Assembly: GCA_029861535.1 (NCBI GenBank)
Contig: JAOTZC010000005.1
Span: forward strand, 1 to 64,000
Direction of reading: 5' to 3'
Length of the DNA stretch: 64,000 nt
DNA from: Gammaproteobacteria bacterium
Lineage (GTDB): Bacteria > Pseudomonadota > Gammaproteobacteria > Steroidobacterales > Woeseiaceae
In this document: positions 38,329 to 47,808 of the stretch, piece by piece
Numbering within the stretch: position 1 is the first letter of the stretch
Layout: each line of letters opens with the position of its first letter
The notes under the pieces: generated by a model
What the model saw: the letters and a program-made list of their open reading frames with translations, nothing else
Told to the model about the DNA's origin: nothing
The model's database searches: none
Program-made: the position numbers and the translations under genes

Positions 38329-38790
38329 ATGGCCATTAAAATGAAACCCTACGTGCGCCAGGTCGTGACCGGCACGGCCGAAAGCCACAGCGTCACAGTG
38401 CTGAAGACACGCGACCTGATGGATGTATCGGATGAACCCGTGGAGCGTGGCGGCACCAACGAAGGCATGTCGCCAACGGAGTTGTTCGAAAGTTCATTGA
38501 TCGCCTGCACGAATGTGATTTCGCACAAAGTTGCAAAGAAGAACGGTGTCAACCTGATGTCGATGGAAATTACGCTCGACGCCGGCTTCAATCGTCACGG
38601 CGTCATGCTTAAAGAAGAGGTCGACCTGCCGTTTGAAGATATGAAGCTGATGATCGAAGTCACGACCGATGCGTCCGACGAGGAGATGGACATTCTCGCG
38701 AAGGAACTGGCAATGTACTGCCCGATTTCGAAGATGATTGTCGCCGCCGGCACCAAACTCGAAACCCAGTGGATTATCAACAGGCCGTAG
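38329..38790 (+). CDS. OsmC/Ohr-family protein
   Basis: A 153-residue OsmC-fold protein. GMSPTELFESSLIACTNVISH holds the first redox Cys and LAMYCPISKMI the second, the pair used for thiol-dependent peroxide reduction in this family. It is third in the GntR-HIBADH-OsmC operon, with a two-base gap. It could remove organic peroxides formed during oxidation of the substrate; the link is inferred. Confidence 0.87.
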   Translation: MAIKMKPYVRQVVTGTAESHSVTVLKTRDLMDVSDEPVERGGTNEGMSPTELFESSLIACTNVISHKVAKKNGVNLMSMEITLDAGFNRHGVMLKEEVDLPFEDMKLMIEVTTDASDEEMDILAKELAMYCPISKMIVAAGTKLETQWIINRP

Positions 38791-38799
38791 GCGCCAGCG

Positions 38800-39513
38800 T
38801 TACCAACGAAACTTGTATTCGAGCCCAGCGGCAAGGTTCTCCTCGTTGCCAATTCGAAAATCGTTCCTGCGGTACTCGGAGATTGCATAAAGTTTGTCGA
38901 AGAGTCGCACGCCAAGCTGTATTTCGGTCACGATGGGTGTGCTTGGCAGTGCACCCAAAGTATCGAGCTTAAACGTCTGGTCAACGAAACCGCTCAGGTA
39001 GAGACGTTTGGTCAAATTCATGCGAAAGAAATGCTCGATCTGCCAAGCGTCGCTATCGTCAAACTCGAAGCGCTTGACTTGAAACGTAATTCGATAGACC
39101 AGGTTGATGCGCTTAAAGAAGTCTCGCCATACTGTCGTGTCGTGAACGCGCCAGCCCAAACCTAGCTGATAAAAGTCGTTGCCGTCACCTCGTACGAGTA
39201 CGCCCTGAAAATTGAGATCGATCGGTAAACTGTCCGAGACTGCGTACCTCAGGTTTTGCTCTGATCGGGCAAACACTGCGTTTCCGTCGGTTACAACGCC
39301 CCGTACATTGACGTATCCAAAGTACGAGAAGCGACCCGGCAATGACGCATTGATCGTCGTTGTGAAATCGACGTCGTTATCGACTGCTCGCTGGTAGGGA
39401 TAAAGACTGACATCCATCCGCAACTTCGGTGGGCTACCTTCCTGCGCGTTGGCGGTCGAGACAAACAGAGCAGTCAGGATTATCGCGCTGTCAACGAGTC
39501 GTCGTCTCGCCAT
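38800..39513 (-). CDS. Predicted outer-membrane beta-barrel protein of unknown family
   Basis: A 237-residue exported protein that I do not recognise. ATG 39513 gives a signal peptide (LVDSAIILTALFVSTANA). The mature part is rich in alternating aromatic/polar strands (FSYFGYVNVRGVV, LYLSGFVDQTFKL, LAAGLEYKFRW) and ends in Trp, as outer-membrane barrels do. It overlaps the upstream small membrane protein gene by 23 bases and closes the SCO-CcdA-propeller operon. It may be a porin-like or anchoring partner for that system. Confidence 0.65.
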   Translation of the reverse strand: MARRRLVDSAIILTALFVSTANAQEGSPPKLRMDVSLYPYQRAVDNDVDFTTTINASLPGRFSYFGYVNVRGVVTDGNAVFARSEQNLRYAVSDSLPIDLNFQGVLVRGDGNDFYQLGLGWRVHDTTVWRDFFKRINLVYRITFQVKRFEFDDSDAWQIEHFFRMNLTKRLYLSGFVDQTFKLDTLGALPSTPIVTEIQLGVRLFDKLYAISEYRRNDFRIGNEENLAAGLEYKFRW

Positions 39514-39886
39514 CGGCCTGCTTGATCGCAATTGTCGAGAATACAACGGCAATAACCCACAGCAGCGGGCCGAACACGCCTGGAATGATAGGCACGTATC
39601 CCGGTACCAGCACGAACACGATGAAGCCGATATCTGCAGCACTGACCACAATCAGGTTGACCCAATAGCCTAGACGACTGTTGTTCAAGTTCTTACCAAC
39701 AGCTACAGCGATTGCAACCGTCGCAAAAAACAATAAGTCCCAGGAGAGCTGGAGTATGCGCCCCTGCAGCGGGCCGGCATCGAGAGAATGACCCATTTGC
39801 CACACCATTTGGGCCGCCTTCAGGTGCAACAAGCCCCAGAAAACGTAGGCGGTCGCCCCCAATTTCGATAACACGTTCGAATTCAT
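39491..39886 (-). CDS. Small four-helix membrane protein of unknown family
   Basis: A 131-residue hydrophobic protein with about four helices: KLGATAYVFWGLLHLKAAQMV, LSWDLLFFATVAIAVAVG, LIVVSAADIGFIVFVLVPGY and VFGPLLWVIAVVFSTIAI. I cannot assign a family. It lies between the propeller gene (18-base gap) and the outer-membrane barrel gene (overlap). It is therefore part of the five-gene operon that begins with SCO. Confidence 0.65.
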   Translation of the reverse strand: MNSNVLSKLGATAYVFWGLLHLKAAQMVWQMGHSLDAGPLQGRILQLSWDLLFFATVAIAVAVGKNLNNSRLGYWVNLIVVSAADIGFIVFVLVPGYVPIIPGVFGPLLWVIAVVFSTIAIKQADGETTTR

Positions 39887-39904
39887 ATTATTGCTACCTT
39901 TGTA

Positions 39905-41008
39905 TTAGTGACAGACGTTATTGCTCAACCCTACGGTAAAGGCGCCGCTGCCATTCTGTGTCGCCGGTACAAATTTCACCGTGTGATCTTCAAGGTCGAC
40001 AAGGGCCACTTCGGCAATGTCGGCGAAAGCGATAAAGGCTAGCTTGCCATCAGCAGCCCCAAGCGCGCCAATCGGCGTGCCTTTAAATGTGCCACTTGCG
40101 ACTACGGCTTGCGTGACGTTGTCGAAGATCGACCAATGGCGATTGCTGGAGCTCAGGAACAGGTTCATGCGATCGAAACGACCAACCGTAACCAAGTCTA
40201 CGCCATGGTCGAAGGCCGCGGTCGCAAATTCGGTAAACCCGTTTTGTTCGACACTAACAAGCCGGCCGTTTTCCTCGTCCAGCATGTACATGAATGCACC
40301 CTGTGGCGTGGTGTACGGACGTGCCGGCACACCCCCGAAGTCGAATGTCTTAAAGATGACGTTTGAATAGGCATTAAGACTGTAAACCTCGCCCGTGGTG
40401 ATGTTGGCCACATAAAGGTAACGCGCATCGAGGCTGCGACTCGGCGATGATAGCTTGGCACCAGCCTCATCAACCAAGGTCATCTCATAGATACGCTGCG
40501 TATTGATATCGAGCAAGCCCAGCGACCCCTTGGCCACGTCGCTGAAATAAATATCAACGTCGTTGGGATCGAACAGCACCTCGGCTGTAGCCGGGAAGTC
40601 TTCGAGTGCGAACTCTATGGTTTTCTTGTACGCATGAATCAACACAAAACCGCCTTCGACATTGTCCGATATACCGATTTTCGATCCAGTCGTATCCAAC
40701 ACCACATGTCGAGGCGTCATCGGCAGGTCGAGTTTGCTTATTTCGACCTGCTTGTCCAAATCGTAAAAGACTGCTTGCTGTAGCTTGACGTCCGCGTACA
40801 TCAGAATCGGCGCGAACGGTGTTGCGACAATGTGATCGGGATGAATGCTGGTCTCAATACGATGCACGACCTCGGCGTCTTTGACCGACAATACGTCAAT
40901 AATATTCTGTGTGCGGTCACCGACAAACATGAACTTAGTCGGGTCGCTGATATCGGCAGCCTGCACAGTGCAGGATACTAACAACAGGATTGACCAGATG
41001 AAGCGCAT
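39905..41008 (-). CDS. Exported beta-propeller protein (YncE-like)
   Basis: A 367-residue secreted protein. ATG 41008 opens a signal peptide (RFIWSILLLVSCTVQA). The rest is built of propeller blades: KFMFVGDRTQNIIDVLSV, ARYLYVANITTGEVYSLNAY, GAFMYMLDEENGRLVSVE and LAFIAFADIAEVALVD. There is no haem-binding motif. It ends NNVCH, where a lone Cys-His could bind metal. It starts ten bases after the CcdA/DsbD-like gene stop. An in-frame ATG at 41053 would overlap that gene and is less likely. It is probably a periplasmic scaffold or binding protein in the SCO operon; the true function is unknown. Confidence 0.72.
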   Translation of the reverse strand: MRFIWSILLLVSCTVQAADISDPTKFMFVGDRTQNIIDVLSVKDAEVVHRIETSIHPDHIVATPFAPILMYADVKLQQAVFYDLDKQVEISKLDLPMTPRHVVLDTTGSKIGISDNVEGGFVLIHAYKKTIEFALEDFPATAEVLFDPNDVDIYFSDVAKGSLGLLDINTQRIYEMTLVDEAGAKLSSPSRSLDARYLYVANITTGEVYSLNAYSNVIFKTFDFGGVPARPYTTPQGAFMYMLDEENGRLVSVEQNGFTEFATAAFDHGVDLVTVGRFDRMNLFLSSSNRHWSIFDNVTQAVVASGTFKGTPIGALGAADGKLAFIAFADIAEVALVDLEDHTVKFVPATQNGSGAFTVGLSNNVCH

Positions 41009-41018
41009 TGTCGACAAC

Positions 41019-42380
41019 TCAGCTGAGCCCGAGATACGGATAAATTGCATCACTCACGACGTGAAAATTATCGGTAATCAGTATGAGTCCGAAAACGATG
41101 ATTAATATCATGCTGAAGAAGCTTATCGCCCGCGCCTTGCTTGCAAGCAAAACGAGCACGCTCTCCATTCGTGACATGAAGTACGCCGCAAGCAGAAAAG
41201 GAATCGCCACACCCAGCGAAAACGTCGCCATGATTCCAGCCCCTATCGCAGCGCTACCGATGGCGCCAACGTAGATTATCAACGTCGCAACAATCGCACC
41301 GCCAAAGCAAGCAGTGCAGCCAAGTGCATATCCCATCGACACCAATAACGACGAAGCTGCATCACGCCTGTTCGCAGTTGACATAGCCCGGCGGTCCGGA
41401 ATCCGGCAGGCGATATTGCGCGTGCCGCGAATACCAATCCAGATTCCCATCAGGATTACAACAATTCCCGAGACAACTGTAACGGTCCGGCTGTATTCAG
41501 AAAACAATAGTTGCGCCGTGTGGCCGACGTGGCCAATCACTGCACCGGCAAGTGTATACAGCAGCGTGAAACCGATGACGAACGCGAGCGCAATCTGCAT
41601 GACCTTTCTGCGAATGTGCGGCGTCAACTGACTAGTACTTAGGCCGGCTTCGCCGGGAACGGTTGCGAATGAGCTGATAATGGAGCCAAAAATCACCACG
41701 AGCTGCAGAAGACAGGGCGTCAGCACGGATGATAATAGGCCTGCGCCGAGCGCCAGCATGGCGACCGGCGTGATATCAGCTCGCGAAGTCAATTCCTCGG
41801 GCAGCTCGTAAGGCGCGTCCCAGCGACCAATAAAAGTCAGCTTGTCCTCGCTGTCTAGATAATAGTTCGACACGAACAGTCGAACGCCGTCGTGCTGCTC
41901 TATGTCGATGATGCTGCCGTCGCGGTCTCGCTTGGGAATGCTGTACACGGTAATACGATGATGTTCGGCCAGATTCGGACCGATCGACCGCTCCGGCGCG
42001 TACACCTTGTCGCCGATGTGCAGCTCGACCTCGGGAAGGTCGAACGCGAGCTGGCCCTCATGAATGTTTTCGCTAACAAAGAAAATGAAATTCCGATCAG
42101 GGCGCAGATTGCCGACGACATTTGCACGATCGACGTATTGGAAGAATTCGTCGGTCGCAAACGTCGCAGTAAGCTCCAATTCCGGGTGATCGACGAGATA
42201 GCGGGTCAGGTATAACGACACGCGGCCACCCTTGGTCATACGTGCGCCGGCCCCCGTGTCGCTGAGCAGTTGTTTACCCTGGATGAAATACGGAAAAATC
42301 AACCATGTCGACGAGATGATCAGACTTACAAGCAGGACGATGCCCGCCTTTGAATAACTAATGCGTGCTGCGAATGCCAT
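41019..42380 (-). CDS. CcdA/DsbD-like thiol transporter with N-terminal periplasmic domain
   Basis: A 453-residue membrane protein. One N-terminal helix anchors a periplasmic domain of about 170 residues that I do not recognise. About six helices of the DsbD/CcdA kind follow. The redox Cys positions are visible in LSSVLTPCLLQLV and ALGCTACFGGAIV, the two half-repeats that shuttle electrons across the membrane. It starts 14 bases after SCO and precedes a propeller gene. It probably supplies reducing power to periplasmic partners such as SCO. The periplasmic domain has no CxxC, unlike DsbD. Confidence 0.78.
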   Translation of the reverse strand: MAFAARISYSKAGIVLLVSLIISSTWLIFPYFIQGKQLLSDTGAGARMTKGGRVSLYLTRYLVDHPELELTATFATDEFFQYVDRANVVGNLRPDRNFIFFVSENIHEGQLAFDLPEVELHIGDKVYAPERSIGPNLAEHHRITVYSIPKRDRDGSIIDIEQHDGVRLFVSNYYLDSEDKLTFIGRWDAPYELPEELTSRADITPVAMLALGAGLLSSVLTPCLLQLVVIFGSIISSFATVPGEAGLSTSQLTPHIRRKVMQIALAFVIGFTLLYTLAGAVIGHVGHTAQLLFSEYSRTVTVVSGIVVILMGIWIGIRGTRNIACRIPDRRAMSTANRRDAASSLLVSMGYALGCTACFGGAIVATLIIYVGAIGSAAIGAGIMATFSLGVAIPFLLAAYFMSRMESVLVLLASKARAISFFSMILIIVFGLILITDNFHVVSDAIYPYLGLS

Positions 42381-42394
42381 ACGCTGTTTCTTGC

Positions 42395-42934
42395 CTAGAG
42401 CATCGCGGCGGCAATCTCGCGCGAAGCCGTGCTCATCGTGAAGACGTCGATAAGTGAGCCATCGGGACCTATAAGAAAAATGCTCGGTGTATGTTGCACC
42501 GTGTAATTATCCTCGGATTTCGTGACCACAAAAGTTACGTTAAAATTCTTCGCCGCGGCCGATACCTGTTCGTAGCTGCCGCTCAGACCAACCATATTGT
42601 CGCCAAACTTGAGCGCATAATCGTCAGTGACTGACGGCGAATCGCGCTCTGTATCCACGCTAATAAATACGCCTACCGCCGCTTTCTCCGCTGCCTTAAT
42701 GGATCGCGCCATGTTCGCCGCGATCATCGGGCAAATGTGAGCGCAGTGAGTAAAGCCGAAAGCCAGCAAAACATTTTGTCCTCGAAATGCCTCGATACTG
42801 ACGCGCTCGCCATCGCGATCGAGCAGCTCAAATCCGACGGTGACGGCATCGAGTACATTGGGTTTTTTTGAATCCTGGGCCGCCACCGTGCTGAAACACA
42901 GCAACAGCAATGCAAGGGCCGACATTTTGCGCAT
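42395..42934 (-). CDS. SCO1/SenC-family copper/thiol protein
   Basis: A 179-residue periplasmic thioredoxin-fold protein. The signal peptide (SALALLLLCFSTVAAQ) is followed by the copper-binding CxxxC, C64 and C68 in THCAHICPM, and the third ligand H148 in YTVQHTPSIFLIG. SCO proteins deliver copper to cytochrome c oxidase or related cuproenzymes, or reduce their Cys ligands. It is the first gene of a five-gene operon without any oxidase gene. GAGG lies upstream of the ATG. Confidence 0.9.
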   Translation of the reverse strand: MRKMSALALLLLCFSTVAAQDSKKPNVLDAVTVGFELLDRDGERVSIEAFRGQNVLLAFGFTHCAHICPMIAANMARSIKAAEKAAVGVFISVDTERDSPSVTDDYALKFGDNMVGLSGSYEQVSAAAKNFNVTFVVTKSEDNYTVQHTPSIFLIGPDGSLIDVFTMSTASREIAAAML

Positions 42935-43042
42935 CTTTTATGGTCCTCGTGCCCGAATTTGGCCGCTGTCTAGCTTATCACGTACCGGATTAGAGCCTGT
43001 CACGTGCCGTTTTGTTTCATTGTGCGCATGAGCAAAGATGCA

Positions 43043-43987
43043 CTAATGGAGCGACTGTTCCTCGGCAGTCAGGCGGCGTTGCAAGCTCGCGAGCGAGGAA
43101 TCCGCGTAGTTGATGCAAGCTCCGGTGTCGACAAACGGATTGGCGTCGCCATTTTTTACGAGCTTGGCCTTCATGTCGAAACGGAACGGGTGATTCGACA
43201 AGAAAATATCGCACTTCAGCGCGGCAATTATTTTGGCGCTATTCTTTAGATTGTCTGCCGCTATGCGTGGTGCGGTGCTGAACATATAGCCGTCGGCCGA
43301 TATTGGGCTAAGGCTGTCCGCGTAAACAACGTTCAAGCATTCGTGGCCATCGCAGGACAGCCAGGTCCAGCTTATTCCACCCGGCGTATGCCCCGGGGTG
43401 TATAGCGCGCGAATCTCGGTATCGCCAAGCTGCAAAATCTCCTCGTCAAAAACTGCCCGGACACCCGAGCATGCTGGAAACCACGACTCTTTCGCTGCAA
43501 CGGAAAACTGCGGATCATTATCCTCGAGCATTCCAATATCAAGGGACGATTTGCCCGCATTGCTCGTCAACACTGTTGCACCGGATAGACGTTGCAAAGC
43601 GGCGATACCACCGACGTGGTCGAAGTGAACGTGAGAAACAAGGATCAGACTTACATCTTTGATGTCAAAGCCAAGTTTGCGAATACTCTCGTGAATCAAT
43701 GTGGCCGACTGTGGGAGGCCGCCGTCGATCAATACCAGCCCATCTCCGGTATCGATCAGTATCGATGAAAGTCCTGCAACGCCAACATAATAAGTATTAG
43801 CGAAAATGCGAAACGGCTCCTGCGGCTGATTCCAATCAACACAGAAATCACATTCGATCGGCGGATCGAATACTGCATCGCCGCAGCCGCCGAAAAAGCT
43901 GCCAAGCAGCAGCACAACGCCGAACGGCGCGTGTATCAACAGTCGACTGTCGTTCGGTGCTAGATCAGGCACCAAGTTCTGCAGCAT
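43043..43987 (-). CDS. Subclass B3-type metallo-beta-lactamase
   Basis: A 314-residue exported protein. The leader VVLLLGSFFGGC is lipoprotein-like. The body matches subclass B3 enzymes (L1, FEZ, BJP type) along its length: FRIFANTYYVGVAGLSSILI, VLIDGGLPQSATLI, SHVHFDHVGG (ligands H116, H118, D120, H121 in standard numbering), LYTPGHTPGGISWTW (H196), VVYADSLSPI and LSNHPFRFD (H263). It also keeps two Cys at the positions of the conserved C-terminal disulfide (ALKCDI, GACINYAD). All zinc ligands are present, so beta-lactam hydrolysis is plausible. The start is uncertain; ATG 44041 is possible. It overlaps the S-formylglutathione hydrolase gene. Whether it confers resistance is not shown. Confidence 0.83.
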   Translation of the reverse strand: MLQNLVPDLAPNDSRLLIHAPFGVVLLLGSFFGGCGDAVFDPPIECDFCVDWNQPQEPFRIFANTYYVGVAGLSSILIDTGDGLVLIDGGLPQSATLIHESIRKLGFDIKDVSLILVSHVHFDHVGGIAALQRLSGATVLTSNAGKSSLDIGMLEDNDPQFSVAAKESWFPACSGVRAVFDEEILQLGDTEIRALYTPGHTPGGISWTWLSCDGHECLNVVYADSLSPISADGYMFSTAPRIAADNLKNSAKIIAALKCDIFLSNHPFRFDMKAKLVKNGDANPFVDTGACINYADSSLASLQRRLTAEEQSLH

Positions 43988-44819
43988 GAAACCGCAGATG
44001 TTCTTCGATAAAAGTCGAGATGAAGTAATAGCCGTGGTCATAGCCTTCGTGGATACGTAGCTTCAATGGCAGGCCGCTTGATGCACACGCTGCCTGAAGC
44101 CGATCCGGCATCAGCTGCTCCCCCAGGTACGGGTCATCGCCACCTTGATCGACCAAAATCGTCGAATAATGCGACGGGTCCTGTACATTTCGCGCAACTT
44201 CACACGCATCATAATCGTGCCACTTCGACGTGTCGCTTCCGAGATAGTAAGCAAGCGCCTTTTGTCCCCACGGTGAGTACAGTGTGGTGCAGATCGGTGC
44301 GAAAGCACTCAATGATCGAAATAGGTGCGTATTTCGAAGACCAATGGTCAAAGCGCCATGCCCACCCATCGAGTGCCCGGTCAGTCCGTGTCGCTCGCGA
44401 TCGCCGGGGAAGTTATCGAATACGACATCCTGCAACTCACGGGTGACGTAGTCGTACATGTGGTAGTTCGTCGACCAAGGCTGTTCCGTTGCGTTCAGGT
44501 AGTAACCCGCGGCCAGGCCAAAATCGTAGTCGCCGTCAGGGTCATCTGGCACATTATCACCGCGCGGGCTGGTGTCAGGCGAAACGACCATCAGCCCAAG
44601 CTCGGCCGCGACTCGCTGCGCGCCGCTTTTGACCATGAAATTCTCCTCCGTGCAGGTCAGCCCGGATAAGAAAGTGACAACAGGTGTTGCGCCGTCGCGC
44701 GCCTGCGGCGGGACGAAGACCGAAAACTGCATTGCGCAGTTGTTGGCCACGGAGTCGTGCCGGTAAAAGCCGATTCTGCCGCCGAAACAATTAGTTTCAT
44801 TAAGGGTTTCTAGGTTCAT
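43965..44819 (-). CDS. fghA: S-formylglutathione hydrolase
   Basis: A 284-residue serine esterase of the glutathione-dependent formaldehyde oxidation route, hydrolysing S-formylglutathione to formate and glutathione. The oxyanion region is FLSGLTCTEENFMVKSGAQR. The nucleophile Ser lies in LTGHSMGGHGALT, the catalytic Asp is likely in ILVDQGGDDPYL, and the His is in EGYDHGYYF, all typical of FghA/esterase D. No formaldehyde dehydrogenase gene is adjacent. Its 3' end overlaps the metallo-beta-lactamase gene. Confidence 0.93.
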   Translation of the reverse strand: MNLETLNETNCFGGRIGFYRHDSVANNCAMQFSVFVPPQARDGATPVVTFLSGLTCTEENFMVKSGAQRVAAELGLMVVSPDTSPRGDNVPDDPDGDYDFGLAAGYYLNATEQPWSTNYHMYDYVTRELQDVVFDNFPGDRERHGLTGHSMGGHGALTIGLRNTHLFRSLSAFAPICTTLYSPWGQKALAYYLGSDTSKWHDYDACEVARNVQDPSHYSTILVDQGGDDPYLGEQLMPDRLQAACASSGLPLKLRIHEGYDHGYYFISTFIEEHLRFHAAELGA

Positions 44820-44862
44820 GCCGCCGGATTATGGCGAAGTCAGCGGCAAATTCATACACTTG

Positions 44863-46074
44863 CTAGTTCTTTCGAAAAACCAGCGTTGCGTTGGTGCCGC
44901 CGAATCCAAAACTGTTCGTCATCGCCGTCTTAATACCGGCGGACTCGATGGTGTCGGTCACAAGTGGCATGCCCTCGACGGCCGGATCCGGGTCTTCGAC
45001 GTTTATCGATGGCGCGACGAAATCGTTTACGAGCATCAAAATGCAGTGAATCGCCTCTTGCACGCCGGTCGCACCCAGTGAGTGTCCGCACATCGATTTC
45101 GATGAGCCAAAGTACGGCAAATCGTCGCCGAACACTTCGCGGATCGCTTCCAGCTCTTTGACGTCACCCACAGGCGTGCTTGTTCCATGCGTATTGATGT
45201 AATCGATACGGTCATCGACCGTTTCTTTGGCCAGGCGCATGCAGCGCACCGCACCTTCACCGGACGGCGCCACCATATCGGAGCCATCGGATGTGGCGCC
45301 GTAACCCACCAACTCGGCATAAATTTTTGCACCACGTGCCTTGGCGTGTTCGTAGTCCTCGACGACGACCATCCCGGAACCGGCCGCGATGACGAAGCCG
45401 TCCCGATTCGCATCATAGGGACGAGATGCTTTTTTGGGCTCGTCATTGAATTTGGTTGACAGCGCACCCATCGCGTCGAACATGCTCGTCAGGTTCCAGT
45501 GTTCTTCCTCGCCGCCGCCTGCAAATATCACGTCCTGTTTGCCAAGCTGTATTTGCTCCGCGGCCACGCCGATGCAATGCGCGCTCGTTGCGCAAGCCGA
45601 CGTGATCGAGTAATTGACGCCTTTGATTCCGAATGGCGTTGCCAGGCACGCGGAAACGGAGCTGCTCATCGTGCGCGGAACCATGTACGGGCCGATCCGG
45701 CGCACGCCACGCTCTCTGAGCGTATCTGAACTGAAGATGATGTTTTCGCTCGATGCCCCGCCGGATGACGCGATCAGGCCGGTCCGTGGATTCGAGACGT
45801 CGCTTTGCTCCAAGCCAGCGTCTTCGATCGACTGCTGCATCGCGATGAATGCGTACGCGGCGGCGTCGCCCATGAATCGTCGTACCTTGCGATCGATGTG
45901 ATCGGCGATGTCGATATTGACGCTGCCCGATACGTGACTACGCAGACCCATTTCCTTGAAAGACTCGTTTGCGACAATGCCAGAACGACCATTCTTCAAC
46001 GAGTCAAGGACGTCTTCTTGCGAATTGCCGAGACAGGAGACTGCACCGAGACCGGTGATTACTACGCGCCGCAT
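44863..46074 (-). CDS. fabB: 3-oxoacyl-ACP synthase I FabB
   Basis: A 403-residue condensing enzyme that elongates unsaturated acyl-ACP. The catalytic Cys161 is in [12 protein letters not shown]. The two His are in [11 protein letters not shown] and CGHSLGATG, giving the Cys-His-His triad, and the C-terminal [12 protein letters not shown] is standard. It starts eight bases after the fabA stop. The fabA-fabB pair for anaerobic unsaturated fatty acid synthesis is typical of Gammaproteobacteria and some Alphaproteobacteria. Confidence 0.95.
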   Translation of the reverse strand: MRRVVITGLGAVSCLGNSQEDVLDSLKNGRSGIVANESFKEMGLRSHVSGSVNIDIADHIDRKVRRFMGDAAAYAFIAMQQSIEDAGLEQSDVSNPRTGLIASSGGASSENIIFSSDTLRERGVRRIGPYMVPRTMSSSVSACLATPFGIKGVNYSITSACATSAHCIGVAAEQIQLGKQDVIFAGGGEEEHWNLTSMFDAMGALSTKFNDEPKKASRPYDANRDGFVIAAGSGMVVVEDYEHAKARGAKIYAELVGYGATSDGSDMVAPSGEGAVRCMRLAKETVDDRIDYINTHGTSTPVGDVKELEAIREVFGDDLPYFGSSKSMCGHSLGATGVQEAIHCILMLVNDFVAPSINVEDPDPAVEGMPLVTDTIESAGIKTAMTNSFGFGGTNATLVFRKN

Positions 46075-46082
46075 GTGTGTCC

Positions 46083-46634
46083 TTAAAAATCGTCAGTTGA
46101 CGTAAACAGACCGACACGAAGATCTTCAGCCGTGTAGATCTCACGACCATCGACGGACATGGAGCCATCGGCGATCGCCAAACTCAGTTTGCGTGAAATA
46201 ACGCGCTTAATATCGATCTGGTAGCTGACGAGCTTCGCCTTGGGAAGCACCTGACCAAAAAACTTGACCTTATTGCAGCCGAGCGCGCGGCCGCGACCGG
46301 CGAAGCCGGACCATACGAGATGGAAGCCAACAAGCTGCCACATCGCGTCGAGGCCGAGACAGCCCGGCATGACAGGATCCCCTTCGAAGTGGCAGTCGAA
46401 AAACCACAGGTCAGGCTTGATATCCAGTTCGGCCTTTATTTCACCCTTGCCGTACTTACCGGTATCCGACGTGATCAGCGGGATCCGGTCGAACATCAGC
46501 ATGTTCGGCAGCGGCAAGCGTGCGTTAGACGGGCCGAATACCTTGCCGTGACCGCAATCAATCAGGCCTTGGTAGTCGTACGAGCTCTGTTGTGCCGGAG
46601 GCTCTGCGACGGCACTGCTGCTAGTGTTTGTCAT
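46083..46634 (-). CDS. fabA: 3-hydroxyacyl-ACP dehydratase/isomerase FabA
   Basis: A 183-residue dehydratase and isomerase that introduces the cis double bond in fatty acid synthesis. The catalytic His is in [23 protein letters not shown], and the second acidic residue lies at the end of this stretch. [13 protein letters not shown] and the short C-terminus match FabA. ATG 46634 has GGAGAG upstream. It forms an operon with fabB. Confidence 0.95.
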   Translation of the reverse strand: MTNTSSSAVAEPPAQQSSYDYQGLIDCGHGKVFGPSNARLPLPNMLMFDRIPLITSDTGKYGKGEIKAELDIKPDLWFFDCHFEGDPVMPGCLGLDAMWQLVGFHLVWSGFAGRGRALGCNKVKFFGQVLPKAKLVSYQIDIKRVISRKLSLAIADGSMSVDGREIYTAEDLRVGLFTSTDDF

Positions 46635-46740
46635 GCTCTCTCCGAGCGATTTCTTGGTGCCTGCACGATACAGGCGCACATCTTTCGGCTATTTTACGCC
46701 GTGGCAAGCGCCGCGGCTTTTGAATTCGCGCCAATCGCCG

Positions 46741-47805
46741 TCATGTTTTATCGTAGTCGAGGGTCACGGTCTTGCTTGTTGGCCGAGATTGACAAGCCAA
46801 CACGAAGCCCGCTTCAACCTCCCAGGGTTCGAGGCCGTAATTTGTCGCCATAACCACACTGCCGTCACGTATGTGGCAGCGACAGGTAGCGCATACGCCA
46901 CCTTTACAAGAATACGGCAGATCAATGCCATGTTCGGCGGCCGCATTGACGATATTTTCGTCGCTGTCGTTCATGTCGAACGACTTCTTGTGGCCATCCA
47001 TTATGACGGTAATCGTGGCCGCGTCAGCTGTGTCGGTCTCGAGCGTTGGCCGAGTCGTCTTTCGCGGTGCCCCGAATCGTTCGGAATGAATACACTCGGA
47101 TTGCATGCCGAGCTCGATCAAAGCGCCGGTAACGTCTTCGATCATCGAGTCCGGGCCACAGATGAACGCTTCATCGACGCCAATACCTCGGCAAAAGCAC
47201 GCCCAAAGTTCGCGAACTTTGTCTCGATCAAGCCGGCCAGCGGCGATCGCAAATTCCTGCTCTTCTTGACTGAAGACGAAATGTAGCTGCAGCCGCTCGG
47301 GATAACGGTTCTTCAATGCATACAAGTCGTCTATAAACATTGTCGTCGACTGTTTGCGATTGCCATAAAACAGACAGAATTGGCTGCCAGGTTCGTTGCT
47401 AAGAATCGACGCAATGATCGACAGGATTGGCGTAATACCACTACCTGACGCAAATCCTAGATAGGTCTTTTCGTTGCTGCTTTCCGGGCTGGCATGAAAC
47501 TGCCCGAACGGTGGCATGACCTCCAGCTGATCACCGAGCTGCAATTCATTGGCTGCAAATTCTGAGAATCGACCACCTGGCTGTACCCGAATGCCGATCT
47601 CAAGCGGCCATGCGCCGGGTTCCGAACAAATACTATAGGTTCGCCGCAATGCTTTGCCGTCTCGCAAAATTCGAATCGGCAAGTGCTGACCCGGCATGAA
47701 TTCGAATTCGGATCGCAACTCTTCCGGCACATCGAGTGCTAAACGAACCGAGTCGCGTGTCTCTTCGCGTTTATTGGCAACGGTGAGCGCGTGAAACTGC
47801 TTCAT
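46741..47805 (-). CDS. paaE: Phenylacetyl-CoA epoxidase reductase PaaE
   Basis: A 354-residue flavin reductase that passes electrons from NADPH to the PaaA di-iron site. The FAD domain has the RxYS-type motif RRTYSIC, the NAD domain has FASGSGITPILSI, and the C-terminal ferredoxin domain carries the 2Fe-2S ligands in PYSCKGGVCATCRCHIRDG with a final Cys in LACQSRP. It is the last gene of paaABCDE and starts three bases after paaD. Confidence 0.95.
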   Translation of the reverse strand: MKQFHALTVANKREETRDSVRLALDVPEELRSEFEFMPGQHLPIRILRDGKALRRTYSICSEPGAWPLEIGIRVQPGGRFSEFAANELQLGDQLEVMPPFGQFHASPESSNEKTYLGFASGSGITPILSIIASILSNEPGSQFCLFYGNRKQSTTMFIDDLYALKNRYPERLQLHFVFSQEEQEFAIAAGRLDRDKVRELWACFCRGIGVDEAFICGPDSMIEDVTGALIELGMQSECIHSERFGAPRKTTRPTLETDTADAATITVIMDGHKKSFDMNDSDENIVNAAAEHGIDLPYSCKGGVCATCRCHIRDGSVVMATNYGLEPWEVEAGFVLACQSRPTSKTVTLDYDKT

Positions 47806-47808
47806 GAA

